Shown here: positions 10,240 through 21,015 of the stretch, one piece after another
How positions within the stretch are numbered: position 1 is the first letter of the stretch
Layout: the number at the start of each line of letters is the position of its first letter
DNA from: Neoarius graeffei
Lineage: Eukaryota > Chordata > Actinopteri > Siluriformes > Ariidae
Assembly: GCF_027579695.1 (NCBI RefSeq)
Contig: NC_083587.1
Location: forward strand, 36,735,232-36,799,231
Length of the DNA stretch: 64,000 nt
Reading direction: 5' to 3'
Notes under the pieces: generated by a model
What the model saw: only the letters and a program-made list of their open reading frames with translations
Database searches by the model: none
What the model was told of the DNA's origin: nothing
Program-made: the position numbers and the translations under genes

Positions 10240-12020
10240 TGAATTACAATTGTTACTTTTAATTTATAAATTTAATACAAGACAAGCAAACTGCATGGAA
10301 AATATGCATCACTATATAGAGCTTTATATCAGAAATAAATGAAGTAATATTCATAAGATTATAACTGTAAACTTTATTTTAGTTATGTAAAATGCCATTA
10401 ATGTAATGTACACCTTGCTCGTGTGGAGGAAAAAATTGAATTTGGCTTTGTGTGAATATTAACATCGATTAATAAGAGTATTAATTTTTAACTGATACCC
10501 AATTTGGATATTTTGCCTCAGTAAGAAGCACTTTTAAATAACATTGTCAAACATTTTTCTTATTTAAATGTTATTACATACATGTCAGATAAATTGTTTG
10601 ATTTTTGTTTTATATATCTTTGACATTTCTAATTTGCTTTTATTCTTTATTTCTGCCATTCTTGTCATCATTTAGTAAATTCATCTGTTACGTTTAAATT
10701 TTAAATGAAATTAAAATGACAAATTAAACAATGCTATTTCATTTATTTCAGCCCCATTTTCAGTAGTTGGCGCTGTTTATGAACCACAAATATTTAACAA
10801 TACTATTCAGCATGAATTAATCTACAATTTGATCATGTAATAATTTAAAAATAACATTTTCACACTGTTTATTAGCCAGTTATACAGTAGATTTCTGTCT
10901 GCTCTCATTTTGTGCCTGAACAAAATGTTCACATTTATAGCTGGCTTTTTCTTCCACTGCATCAGATTAGGCTCTTTAACTCAGTCACGATAATAATGAC
11001 AATAAAAAATTAGTCCAAACTTGATACTATTTTTTTTAAATGTGGCAAACATCATATGCATGCTGATTTATTTTAATTTAATTTAATTTTTATCAATCTT
11101 CAGCCAGTCAGCATTCCCACTTCAATAAGCTCTGCTTCTACGGCAAGCCAAAGGAGGCAAACTTCCTCTGAGGTGTTTTAGAAATACATTAATGGAAGGA
11201 TCGTGTATGTTATAGTTGTTTTTCAGCTTTTTAATCCACTCTGTTCCAACCTTTCTACTGTATATTTGCGTAATAAACCTAATTCAAAGCCAATTACATG
11301 ACTAAAGTTGTAATAAGTAATGTAACAACTTATGTAACAATGACCTGTCTGAGGTAATTGTCTGCATTTTATTACAGTGTAAGAAATAAAACACTTGGGA
11401 GCATGCAATTATAGTACAATAAATCAATGACAGGGTGGTGTGATGAAGCATAATGAACTGCTCTTGTTATCAGTGGATTATTTTCCTGTAACCGCACATC
11501 CTGAAATGATTTATTCCTCTCATACAACAGCAATTTGTCAATGAATACTTATTTATTTATTAAAGAATGAAAAGGTTTATAGTTATCATTAGGGTTGTGG
11601 AACATCTGTACGATATTTACTTTGTGTACTTAGTGTGTTCATATAAATTTAATCTTATAAAAGATTGGTTATGAAATTGGAAACTCCTGAAATTTTTCTA
11701 AACCATATTATTATTATTACTTCTAGTTAGGCAATCATCTTAATCTGATGTGTTCATATAAATGTAAAATATGAATGAATTTGGAGAATTGGAATGGTCT
11801 ATCCTATCCTGTTACTGAAATTTGATTGACTGATGATAATAGTAAATGTCATTAAAATGGATTTCAGTCATTTTTTTTTCTCCACATGCAAACAGTCAAC
11901 ACCTTTCAGAAATGTATCATGCGCTGCGGTATGAATCACACGATAGAAATGATAGCCTATCAATTGACATCAGTCTCACTACTTGTTATATATACTGTTG
12001 TAAACAGATTCATGTGTAAT
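10240..12020. other. AT-rich intergenic region
   Basis: About 1.8 kb of low-GC sequence without clear repeats. The only gene-like signal is the candidate exon at 11103. AATAAA words near 11269 and 11386 lie downstream of it. Confidence 0.45.
11103..11172 (+). CDS. Candidate terminal exon, weak
   Basis: A pyrimidine-rich acceptor (tttttatcaatcttcag) opens a frame in phase 1 reading SQHSHFNKLCFYGKPKEANF, one more residue (Leu), then TGA. The phase 0 reading is also open for 26 codons to a stop at about 11179-11181, so the frame is not decided. AATAAA words follow at a reasonable distance. No other exon of such a gene is seen. Confidence 0.25.
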
Positions 12021-12401
12021 AATACTGGCCAAAATGTTGTGGACACCTGACCATCATACCCATATGTGGTTCTTCTCCAGACTCTTGCCACAAAGTTGAA
12101 AGCACACGAATGTCTTTGTGTGCAAAATCTTTACAATTTCCCTTCAGTGGAACTATGAGGCCCGAACCTGCTTCATGTGTTGCACAAATCAAGCTCCATG
12201 AAGACATGATGTGTTAAGGTTGGAATGGAAGTACTCAAGTATTCTGCACAGAGCCCTGACTGAACTCGACCCCATTGAAGACTTTTGGGATGAACTGGAA
12301 CACTGACCGCACCCCAGGCCTCATATTAGTGCCCAACCTCACAAACACACTTGTGATTGAATGAACACAAATCCCCATAGCCACACCCCCAAAATCTAGT
12401 G

Positions 12402-12597
12402 CACTGTTAGAAATAGGGGTACAGTAGGAATCTACTTCTGTCCGTCAAGGTACAGTCTACACTAACGTACCCCCTATGGCTCATAATTAGAACTCAACGT
12501 AACTGTGTAAAAATAAGTACCTTAGAAGGTGTACTGCCTCAGTGACAAGCCATTGTACCCCTAAAGGTACAATAATATACTTTATTTTCTGAGAGTG
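12402..12597. mobile_element. MITE family M, uninterrupted copy
   Basis: From cactgttagaaataggggta to tactttattttctgagagtg, about 196 bp and nearly palindromic at its ends. It shows what the split copy at 9622-10237 looked like before its SINE arrived. Confidence 0.8.
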
Positions 12598-12636
12598 TGG
12601 CAAGTCTTCCCAGAAGAGTTGAGTTTATTGCAAGCA

Positions 12637-13133
12637 GAGCATTTTTTAACATAGTTACTGGGAGACCAAATGGTCTCCCAGTGGCCAGATTTGGTCTCCT
12701 AGTCAATGCCAAACCAGCTTCACTGGGAGACCAAATTTTAAACCCAGTTTGTCTTATCATTTGGTTCAATCAGTTGCAATTAATTAACCAAGTACCATGT
12801 AAGTATACATTTCACAAGGAAAATGAAGATCTATGTTACAAGATATACACACACGATCATGTTGGTTAAGAAAAACGAAACTAAAATTTGGTTACTGAGA
12901 TGGCTGATGTCAGAATCCGATGTCATTACTGTGTAACTTTGAGTGTCTTTGACATAACATTTGTGCTCTTGATAGCTGTGTAGTCACTGTAGTGTGTTTG
13001 TCTGTATGGCGATTGGTGAACCATTTTGCATCACAGAATATACCGCAGCGGTGCAGCCGCATGGACTCTGGGGCCTGTGATTGTATTGCCCAGACCAGTT
13101 GGTCTCCTAGTGGAAAATCCTTAAAAAATGCTC
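12637..13133. mobile_element. MITE with GAGCATTTTTTAA ends
   Basis: Left end gagcattttttaac, right end ttaaaaaatgctc. The internal words gggagaccaaatggtctccc and accagttggtctcctagt form further mirrored pairs. No coding capacity. Confidence 0.6.
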
Positions 13134-13240
13134 CGATTGTAAGTAAAAGACCTCTGTGTTAATACCCATGGTTTGAGGGTGAGGACTTGCAGTATAGGTG
13201 AGATGGTCAGGTGTCCACACACTTTTAGTCATACAGTGCA

Positions 13241-14095
13241 TCACGAATAATTCACTGACGGGGGCACAATGTCAATATCTTTAGGAATTAGTGGAGATGT
13301 CAGCACTATTCCAAACTTGTCCCGCAATATCTCGATGATTTCTTCATCAGTAAGATCTGTCTTGGTGGACTTCACTGGTGGTCCAGCCTCATTGGCCAGA
13401 TGGGTGATAATCAGTTTGCGGCCCATTAGAGTAATTCTTCCATTTGGTAGCAGGAGCGAGCAGAGGGACTTGCAGAAGAAGATGGAGCTGATGGAGCTCT
13501 GGTGGTACTCACACATGGCTTTAAAGTCCTCTCTCTGACATGGCTGAAGGGTGAACTTGAACCGCTCCTCCCATGATGCACCATCATCACTCTCAGACTG
13601 CGTTTCTACGAAAAGCATGTTTCCATGGGCTCGAACCCGGTATATGCCATGACTCTGAGTTTGAGGACTTTCTGTCTCGAGGGACAGAGGGATCTGGAAA
13701 CCGGTCCCGAAGCCCACGTCACAGAGCCACCGTCTTCCGTCCAGGGTCACCATCATGATCATGTGATCAAACGGAGGTCCGTACGTGCCGGTGAACCGAC
13801 TGTTCACCTGAGCAGACAGAATCTCCACTTCGAACCCGAGCTGAGACAAGAGCCAGGAGAACAGCCCGTTGTTTTCGTAGCAAAACCCGCCGCGTCTTTT
13901 CAACACGATTTTGTCGTAGAGCAGCGGGAGCTCGAGGCGCACGCGCTGTCCGGTGTGGATGGTGAGATCTTCGAAAGGCACCGAGAGCAAGTGCTGGAGG
14001 TGAACAAAGCGCAAAGTCTCCAGAGTCGGAGAGCGCGACCACGACTCACCCGACACAGCGCAGCCGATGCGCAAGAGGTACTGCTGAACATCCAT
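13241..14095 (-). CDS. Arylamine N-acetyltransferase
   Basis: Cytosolic enzyme that moves an acetyl group from acetyl-CoA to arylamine and hydrazine substrates through an acetyl-cysteine intermediate. The 284-residue frame is uninterrupted and lies in one exon, as is usual for vertebrate NAT genes (about 290 residues). Catalytic Cys72 lies in KRRGGFCYENN, His111 in PPFDHMIMM and Asp126 in CDVGFG, each four residues beyond the human positions 68, 107 and 122. A conserved SSISSIFFCKSLCSLLLPNG block follows. I chose the ATG at 14093-14095 (MDVQQYLL), which fits the family; the frame stays open 24 codons upstream through repeat-derived leader. The paralogue cannot be told from sequence alone. The TGA stands next to a Tc1-like transposon end. 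Confidence 0.95.
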   Translation of the reverse strand: MDVQQYLLRIGCAVSGESWSRSPTLETLRFVHLQHLLSVPFEDLTIHTGQRVRLELPLLYDKIVLKRRGGFCYENNGLFSWLLSQLGFEVEILSAQVNSRFTGTYGPPFDHMIMMVTLDGRRWLCDVGFGTGFQIPLSLETESPQTQSHGIYRVRAHGNMLFVETQSESDDGASWEERFKFTLQPCQREDFKAMCEYHQSSISSIFFCKSLCSLLLPNGRITLMGRKLIITHLANEAGPPVKSTKTDLTDEEIIEILRDKFGIVLTSPLIPKDIDIVPPSVNYS

Positions 14096-14099
14096 TAGC

Positions 14100-14260
14100 A
14101 CTGACAGCACACTGAACACGGGCAACTGGACCTGCTTGAAGATTCTTGAAGACGTTTCGTCTCTCATCCGAAAGGCTTCCTCAGTTCTGTCTGACTAATA
14201 GGGAGCGCCAAGTATTTATCCTCTCATGGATCATCAGAGAATGCTCGGGACTTCCGGGTG
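14100..14260 (-). repeat. Repeat-derived leader of the N-acetyltransferase gene
   Basis: On the minus strand it contains gatgagagacgaaacgtctt followed by caagaatcttcaagcaggtc, a widespread vertebrate interspersed repeat signature (Penelope- or LINE-associated; family not certain). The gene's upstream in-frame codons come from this repeat, so the 5' UTR or promoter side appears to have been supplied by it. Confidence 0.5.
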
Positions 14261-15934
14261 CAAAGTTCGTTTTCAGATCCCAGGCAGGCTGAGCTCTCAT
14301 TTCCTCCAGGAGAAGTGACAGACTCTGTCTGTGAAAGCGCACTGCACTGATCAGTCCCCCCAGGATCCCGCGGGCCCTTTTTTGTGATTGTTGCGGGCTA
14401 AAATGACTGATGTTGCGGGGGGGGTTCCAAAAAAAAAAATTGCGGTGTTTTTTTTAGCCTAGTAAACTAGACCCACCCGACTAGCGGCCAAAAATATTTT
14501 TTTGCCTAGCGAGTGGGTCTAGCCTCGCACCATATAAACAAAAACACCCCGGGCATCAAATCGTGCCCGCCAATCACAACGCAAGGTTTTTGTTTGGATT
14601 CTTTGGGCGGGCTTTTGCAGGAGTGACGACAAAGCTGCGCGACGCCGGAGAAAGCGCAACAGTTTCTATGGGTTCCTGCCCATATAGGCATTGAAGGGAA
14701 TGAGGTGGCAGACAAACTTGCAAAAGAATCCTTAAAAAAAAGACTCAATTTCTGCCCCAATTAGACCAGGGAGAACTAGGGTTGCCACCTGTGTCTGACA
14801 AAAATCCTGGACATTTCGACCATCCAATCGACCTTTTTGCTTGTAAGCAACGGCGCCCTTCACACATCTAACCCAAGACAAAAATCGCCCTTCTACGCTG
14901 AAATTGTATTGCTCTAATTAGTAAAAATGACGCTTTTGCTAGTTATTTGTTTAGTTAATTGCTTTACATAATATAGCAGGTCTTCATTATTTTGGTTTAT
15001 TTCCAACAGTTTTTGGTTGTGGACACCTGGGGGCAGTAGTGGGCACAGGTAAAAGGGGAATACATAATTAAGTTGTTTGTTTGCTTATGTGGAATAAAAA
15101 TAAATAATCTAATTTTTCATTGAATCTAAGAATACCTGAATGTAACAATGTAAGGTGTAGTGTCAAACAGTTTACCTGATTGCTTAGAGTGTGGTGTGTG
15201 CTTTGCTTGTCTGTGCCTCTGCTGCTCTTGGCTAAACAAATACATAGGAGGACATATAACTGGGCACATACAGTACATACAGGCAGGGCCGGAGTGGGCC
15301 CTGTTTTCAGTCCGGGAGTTTAATTCACATTCAGGCCACTTTGAAATGGAGGAGGAATTTGAGTACATTAAAAAAGATAAAACCAATAACTGTTCTTTCA
15401 CAATGCTTTTTATTTGGTTTAAATTCAGGTAAACACTTCACTTCAACAATATAGGTTATCATTCAAATTAACATAAAACGAAAGATAAAAATTATGACCA
15501 CAAACGTAATGCAGAGACCGACAAACGATTTCATCTAGTATGAGACGGGGCTCCACTTAAAATTGGATGGTGTGTGGCCGCGTGTCTAATCCGCATATAC
15601 ATTTATCTGTGTCACCAACATGTCCCAAAGTTCCTTAGGGAAAATATTTGAAAACACATCCAAAGGACATGCATCTTCAGAAATCGGCATCTTCGGCCCG
15701 GGTGTGGGAATGAACTTTTACGTCGGGGGCGAAATCCAGCTGACTGCCACTCCAAATAGCAAAGCAGCGAGTATGGCTGATTGTTTCGCGTTATTTAAGA
15801 CGAATTACACAACACATTTTTAGTCACATAGTCTTAAAATAACGAAAGCACCCATCTCGCGTGCATTTGAACCAATGCTTGTGCATTACATGCCGCATAC
15901 GCCTCGAAAATAATGGCAAATCAACAATGCTGGG

Positions 15935-16310
15935 GCAGCACGGTGGTGTAGTGGTTAGCGCTGTTGCCTCACAGCAAGAAGGTCCTGGGTTCGAGCCCTG
16001 GGGCCGACGAGGGCCTTTCTGTGTGGAGTTTGCATGTTCTCCCCGTGTCCGCGTGGGTTTCCTCCGGGTGCTCCGGTTTCCCCCACAGTCCAAAGACATG
16101 CAGGTTAGGTTAACTGGTGACTCTAAATTGACCGTAGGTGTGAATGTGGGTGTGAATGGTTGTCTGTGTCTATGTGTCAGCCCTGTGATGACCTGGCGAC
16201 TTGTCCAGGGTGTACCCCGCCTTTCGCCCGTAGTCAGCTGGGATAGGCTCCAGCTTGCCTGCGACCCTGTAGAAGGATAAAGCGGCTAGAGATAATGAGA
16301 TGAGATGAGA
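15935..16310 (+). mobile_element. DANA/Mermaid-like SINE, full length, in hAT V
   Basis: Perfect 11-bp duplication acaatgctggg (15924-15934 and 16311-16321). Intact A-box-like (tggtgtagtgg) and B-box-like (gggttcgagccc) words and a gatgagatgaga tail suggest a fairly recent insertion. Confidence 0.95.
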
Positions 16311-16649
16311 ACAATGCTGGGTACTCAGCAACCGCAGATAAAGCGTGAGGGCGCATTAGGCAACTCAAAAATGGTTAAATGAAATGTAGGCTAAAGCAAG
16401 TGTTCGATTCTGCTTAGAATATTGGCATACGCATACACCTCTTCTAAGTTATATATTTAACAACAATTATTTAACATCAAATATGACTTCTAGGCCTATG
16501 TGTTCATAACCACAATGTGCGCACGCCCGTGGAAATGCACGGTGTGACAGCGAGATGAAATAACGCGCAACAGCACATTTGGGACCTGTTCATCTAAAAT
16601 TGTTAATAACTGGGATGTAAAGCAATGTCCGGTTCTTCTTAGAATTAAG

Positions 16650-17610
16650 ACATAGGGGAAACCGGGTATGGTTGTAACACGGGGGGAGTTGTAACGCCAC
16701 TAATTCCACCAATCAGGGATAAGATACAAGTCATGTGGCAATTAGAATCTCTTCATAGTTCCTTTTCGACCACGCATGGACATTTGGAAATCGTTGGCGC
16801 AAGTTCTCACGGAGAGAAGTGAAAAAAACAAAGTCTGAGGTAAGAAAGTAACTTTTTTTTATATTATTTTTTTTCCTAGTGCTTTACACATTGTAGGTAA
16901 CGTTGTATGAGTTATATCAGGTCAAACTACAGTCTCTAAGGTAAAGAATGGTGTACTTATCCCCTGCTAATGTCAAAGCACCATGCTAATACAGCTAGCT
17001 AAGCAATGGATGACAGTGGTGGGGTAGGTTGTAACAAGTTTTTTGAAAGTGTTACAACCATCCCCTTACATACAAAAAAGATTTTTTTTGTGATTTTGAT
17101 AATTCTGCAGAATGCCTAGAACATGGGTGAGGAAAACAACTCGTGGAGTGGATGCTAAACTACTAAAAAGAGCAGCAGAAGAGATTAGGAAAGGTACAGT
17201 ACATCTGTAAGGGCAGTGGCAAGAAACCATGGCATCTGCCATGTTACCCTTAACAGATATTGGCAGAAGTATAAACTGTTGAAAGACCAGGGATCTCAGG
17301 ATTTTCAATATGGAGAGTGGATTGTATGTCATACAACATAGTTGGTGAATCTATTTTCCATGTTCATGCAATAAATCGGCATATGAAATGGACTTCTGTT
17401 GTTTTTTTTCTGTGTTTTAACTACCTGTTACAACCTACCCCAGTAGTGGGGTAGGTTGTAACAAAGGTACACTCTGTATTTGACATAATCAGACAAATTT
17501 TGTGATGTAGTTGAGGAGATTTAAATGGTTGCAAACTGCAGTAGACAAATGTGGGTACTTTGCCTAAAAGTTCTAGTCATCATACTCCATATCTTTCGTA
17601 ACCTACCAGC
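16650..17610 (+). mobile_element. Pogo/Tigger-like transposon fragment
   Basis: It opens with ggggaaaccgggtatggttg and contains repeated gttgtaac words, direct and inverted (tggggtaggttgtaac near 17025 and 17450). A leader with a donor (gtctgag/gtaaga) lies near 16840. A helix-turn-helix coding piece follows at 17113. The catalytic region and a clear right end are missing, so the right limit is approximate. Confidence 0.55.
17113..17335 (+). pseudogene. Psq-type helix-turn-helix N-terminus of a Pogo-like transposase
   Basis: Starts MPRTWVRKTTRGVDAKLLKR and goes on AAEEIRKG. After a small frame slip it reads RAVARNHGICHVTLNRYWQK, YKLLKDQG. The pattern (KTTRG, a spaced AVARNHGI turn, then TLNRYWQKY) is the pipsqueak/CENP-B-like DNA-binding fold used by Pogo and Tigger transposases. 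The frame ends shortly after at a stop. Confidence 0.7.
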
Positions 17611-18091
17611 TGGTCTTGAGAACATATCTGTCAATTTGGCACATTTTGCTGCCACCCCACCTCCTTCCTTTTTTTAAGCTTCGCCCTTTCGGTTCCACCT
17701 GGCCTCTTTCTGCCCTCCATCACTGACGCGCGCTGTTTCGCGCCAATGTTGTTTAAGTTCCCCGCAATACAGAGGAGGAGTCTTGGACCAAACCAACTGC
17801 AATAGAGGGGAGGGGAGAATTTCCTTATTTGGTAGCGCCTATTTAATCTGCTGCGATGCTGTCGGCGTCTGGGCTGCCATGTGAAAATGCAGAGTGCAGT
17901 TGAATTGATGATTAATGCAAGAATAAGATCAGTGACCAAAATTAGTGAAAATTATTTTCCCCATGCTCCAAGCAGGCCACCATTGATGGTTTGGGCCGGG
18001 GATGGTCCTGGCTAAATATAGGGCCACCCCGGCATTGCATACAGGAGGAGGCAGATAAGACTATTTGGATTTCATTTAATTCACCAAAACC

Positions 18092-18270
18092 TTACCTAAT
18101 CTTCAATTTATATTTGGTGTTTTTCTTTGCTGCTGCTATGAGTCCTGGCTGATTTTCAATGAATGTCTTGAACTCAGTACAGGACAACTGAAAGTTTAGC
18201 CTGACTTGAAGCTCAGCCTTCACCATTGCAACAGAGTCTGTTTCTTTTATCAGTCCAAGCATCCTCCATT
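18092..18270 (-). pseudogene. hAT transposase C-terminal remnant of element Y
   Basis: Reads MVKAELQVRLNFQLSCTEFK, TFIENQPGLIAAAKKNTKYK, the characteristic last segment of hAT transposases after the dimerisation region. Everything before it was lost or displaced by the Z1 insertion. Confidence 0.65.
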
Positions 18271-18272
18271 GC

Positions 18273-18737
18273 CCCTTTTCCACCAAAGCAGTTCCAGGGC
18301 TGGTTCGGGGCCAGTGCTTAGTTTGGAACCGGGTTTTCTGTTTCCACTGACAAAGAACTGGCTCTGGGGCCAGAAAAACCGGTTCCAGGCTAGCACCAAC
18401 TCTCTGCTGGGCCAGAGGAAAGAACCGCTTACGTCAGCGGGGGGGGGCGGAGTTGTTAAGACCAACAACAATAACAAGACCGTGAAAGATCGCCATTTTT
18501 AAGCGACGAGAAGCAGCAGCTGTACAAACGCGAAGTCAGCCATCATCATTATTATTGTTGTTGCTGCTTCCGTGTTTTTGCTTTGATATTCGCGCCAAGG
18601 TTTATGCAAACGTAGCGACGTAACTGACGTATACAGCGACGTAAGTGACGCATACAGCGACGTAATGACGTGGCTCCGCTTAGCACGGCGAGCTCGGAAA
18701 AACAAACTGGTTCTCAGCTGGCTCGCAAGTTGAAATA
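18273..18737 (+). mobile_element. Harbinger-like MITE family Z, copy 1, right end missing
   Basis: Starts gccccttttccaccaaagca and carries the family's tandem gtatacagcgacgtaa words. It breaks off in ggctcgcaagttgaa, about 75 bp short of the complete end seen at 51034. Other copies are at 49056-49619 and 50463-51034. Confidence 0.75.
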
Positions 18738-19129
18738 TACATTTTGCCCATTATGTACAAAAAACCGGGACATTCAGTGTCCCGGATTTTTTTTTTTCGG
18801 GACAGACCATGAAAATCCGGGACAATCAGGAAAAACCGGGACAGGTGGCAACAGAATTAAGGAGTAAGGGCCCGTTTACACGAGGACGCTGTCGGGTAAA
18901 AACGACTAAATATTTTATCAGAAGTGCCTTTCGTCTACACGAGGACGGCGTTTCCGAGGCTGAAAAACGGAAAAAATTGAAAACGCCTTCCAAAGTGGAT
19001 AAGTTAAAAACAGCCCCCGTTGCATATCCGTCTAAACTACCCAATACGCGAAACTCCGCTCGGATCTGCTCACGTCGGGTACGCGTTTATGTCATACATA
19101 TGTCATATACTGTACATGCCAGCCCGGGA

Positions 19130-19317
19130 AGTAAGAAAGTAAGTAAAAAAGTAAGAGCATGTCTGATTACATCGATCCAACGGACCTTCAAGCTGCTCTG
19201 GCAGCTTTAATAAACGTCCAGGAGTCCTTCGAACATCTATACCGAATCTGCACATATACCGTTAATGAACAGAGGCGGGTATAGTATGCTCTTACTTTTT
19301 TACTTACTTTCTTATTT
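19130..19317. repeat. Long inverted arms around a short frame in element W
   Basis: The arm aagaaagtaagtaaaaaagt...agagcat (from 19130) is mirrored by atgctc...acttttttacttactttctt (to 19317), about 32 bp each, enclosing the frame at 19159-19284. Confidence 0.8.
19159..19284 (+). pseudogene. Short frame of element W, possible Harbinger protein N-terminus
   Basis: MSDYIDPTDLQAALAALINV, then QESFEHLYRICTYTVNEQRR and one Val before the stop, 41 codons in all. The even codon use suggests once-functional coding. It ends at a stop inside the right inverted arm. Function not recognised. Confidence 0.4.
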
Positions 19318-20491
19318 ACCATAGCCAGAGTAGTCAAAGTTTTCGCGGCGCAGATGTGCAGATCAGACAAGACGGAAGACGTTGCGCATGCGTGCAGACA
19401 TAGCGGAGGTCTTTCACAGCACCGCCTGGCATGCACATCTGTGACAGAGCGCAATGCGTCTGTCACTAAACAGCGGTTCCTCCCGCTGGTCATGTTTCAG
19501 TGGTCAAGTGCAATGGACTAAACCACAGTTGCAAAGACATTCCAAATACAATCTGTGTTGTATGTTTGTTGTGGGTTTGGTAATGGGGGCTTTACAAGTA
19601 TGTTTTGTTACGGGTACATTTGTTACAACTTTTCATAGTAAAAGACGCGACACAGGTTTAAACAGCGCAAGCATTTATTAGTTTTCACTATAAACAATAG
19701 CGTGTAAAGATTCATTAAGTGCGCACGTTTAACCGCTGAATCCTTTTCTGCTAGAGTTTATCTAACATCAGCCAGAAATGTTTGTAGCCATTTACCTGCT
19801 GTAGTCTTCCGGGTGCGGGACCAAAGCAGAGTGCAGGTCTGAAAGCGCTTTTCAAGGTTTCTTCCGCGATGCGCGGGAAAGCAGCTCATTAGAGCGGAGA
19901 GAAATGGTCTAAAAATCTTACGTAAGTGTTTGTTGTAATATTTAAGGTCTGCACATTGTTGTAGGAGTGTAATGCATGCAGTGAAAATGTTTGGAACTGT
20001 TAAAATCTGTCTAGATGTGTTGATTGATTTTAATTGTGTTAAGACTGTGATGTAGTCTTTTAAATATGCGCTGTACTGTTCATTGGGGAGATGGCCTCGG
20101 CAGGGAGAGGACGCGTGACTTGAGCTCTGTGTGAGTAATGCCAGAGTAGCCTAGCTTGCGTGGGCATTTTGTCCCAGAATTTTTTTTTTTTTTGGTTTTG
20201 TCATCAGTGTTTTTTTTTTTTTTGTCCTGTTTGTGTTAACTGCCGGCTTAAGAATAAAAAAACTATTTTTGTACAAGAATTTTCCTTGTTTTGCTCATCA
20301 TTCTGACTGACTACTCCATCCGCTCGGCACACTCTATTACAACATCCAATTGAATTCCACACATTTATGCGTCACCGTATAGACGCAGATTTCCTCCTTG
20401 AAAACGGTCGTGTAGACGCGGAAAAAAGTGAGAACAAAAACGGACTTTTGCGTTTTTGTTTCAGACCGTCCCCGTGTAAAGTGGGCCTAAG

Positions 20492-20914
20492 TTGAGGGAG
20501 GGGGTTATTCGAACGTGGCAATACCAATGGTATAGGGATGTAAAGGGTAGGCATTTGTATGCAATCCAACCGTCAGTCTGCTCACAAAGCATTATATCTG
20601 GGAATAGGTCTGAGCAAGTCGTATTGTCCCGTCTCAGATTGGGGCACTGTGCCTTAAATTCAAATTTACATCTGATTCATAAACACAGGGATGGATTATG
20701 CGATGTTTGCAAAGTTCCTGAGACAGTTTTCCACAGTTTATTAGAATGCAAGATGTATAGTGAGTACAGGCATACACTGATAACAGACCTATCCAGCTTG
20801 GGTGTTACCACTATTACCCTCCCTGCTCTGCTGCAAGTGAAGGATCCAAAAGTAACTTCATGCCTAATTAGATTTTTAAAATCCTCTGGCCTTTTTGCCA
20901 AAATAGGAGACTGA
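20492..20914 (+). pseudogene. LINE ORF2 C-terminus with CCHC knuckle
   Basis: 140 codons. Key segment LSRLRLGHCALN, then CDVCKVPETVFHSLLEC, giving C-x2-C-x7-H-x4-C as in I-clade LINE ORF2 tails. It closes with a TGA at the start of the 3' UTR. The upstream reverse transcriptase never arrived (5' truncation). Confidence 0.8.
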
Positions 20915-21015
20915 TGGTCTAGTAGTGGACATAATTATCCTGTAGGTGGCGGTAATACACCGAGTAGTGTCTAATCCGCCATTTCACTAAGAAAAAGAAG
21001 AAAGCGCAACAGGAA

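Larger units (their letters stand above)
12022..13238 (+). mobile_element. Tc1-like relic split by two MITEs
   Basis: The inverted ends contain ttgtggacacctgaccatca on the left and gatggtcaggtgtccaca on the right. The inside is a decayed Tc1-like transposase C-terminus (RTPGLILVPNLTNTLVIE, then IPIATPPKSS and SLPRRVE) with several stops. A family M MITE (12402-12597) and a second MITE (12637-13133) interrupt it. Its right end is 2 bp from the stop codon of the N-acetyltransferase gene. Confidence 0.75.
15284..18037 (+). mobile_element. Element V: hAT transposon inside element Y
   Basis: The 8-bp duplication catacagg is perfect at 15276-15283 and 18038-18045. The ends CAGGGCCGGAGTGGGCC and GGCCACCCCGGCATTG are inverted with a few changes. 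Own coding sequence was not recognised; a 67-codon frame at 15620-15823 has no known motif. It holds a full SINE and a Pogo-like piece. Confidence 0.8.
14779..18852 (-). mobile_element. Element Y: hAT transposon inside the LINE
   Basis: The ends gggttgccacctgt and acaggtggcaac are inverted. The flanks agaacta and agaatta are a 7-8 bp duplication with one change. A minus-strand hAT C-terminus remains at 18092-18270. It is itself filled by hAT V (15284-18037) and Harbinger-like copy Z1 (18273-18737). The word ccgggac repeats near its right end. Confidence 0.7.
18868..20487 (+). mobile_element. Element W: PIF/Harbinger-like transposon inside the LINE
   Basis: Flanked by TAA on both sides (18865-18867 and 20488-20490), a 3-bp duplication. 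The ends GGGCCCGTTTACACGAGGAC and CCCCGTGTAAAGTGGGCC are inverted. It carries a 41-codon frame flanked by long inverted arms and no full nuclease, so it is non-autonomous. Confidence 0.7.
14663..20999 (+). mobile_element. 5'-truncated I-clade LINE, interrupted twice
   Basis: Flanked by the 13-bp duplication gaaagcgcaacag (14650-14662 and 21000-21012), as expected for target-primed insertion. It starts inside an RNase H domain (FLWVPAHIGIEGNEVADKLA), resumes at 20488 with the C-terminal CCHC part and ends in a 3' UTR with tgtaggtggcggtaatacac and a gaaaaagaag tail. About 640 bp is LINE; the rest is a hAT (14779-18852) and a Harbinger-like element (18868-20487). Confidence 0.8.

Noticed and set aside
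13625-14098. A 157-codon plus-strand frame
   Set aside because: Shadow of the N-acetyltransferase gene on the other strand.
15935-16010. tRNA gene-like A and B boxes
   Set aside because: They are the tRNA-derived heads of SINEs; no acceptor stem closes and the SINE body follows in every copy.
15861-16280. A 139-codon plus-strand frame, with similar ones at 45511-45840 and 57695-58054
   Set aside because: These are the same SINE read through in one frame; the identical peptide recurs in every copy and no protein is made from it as far as the sequence shows.
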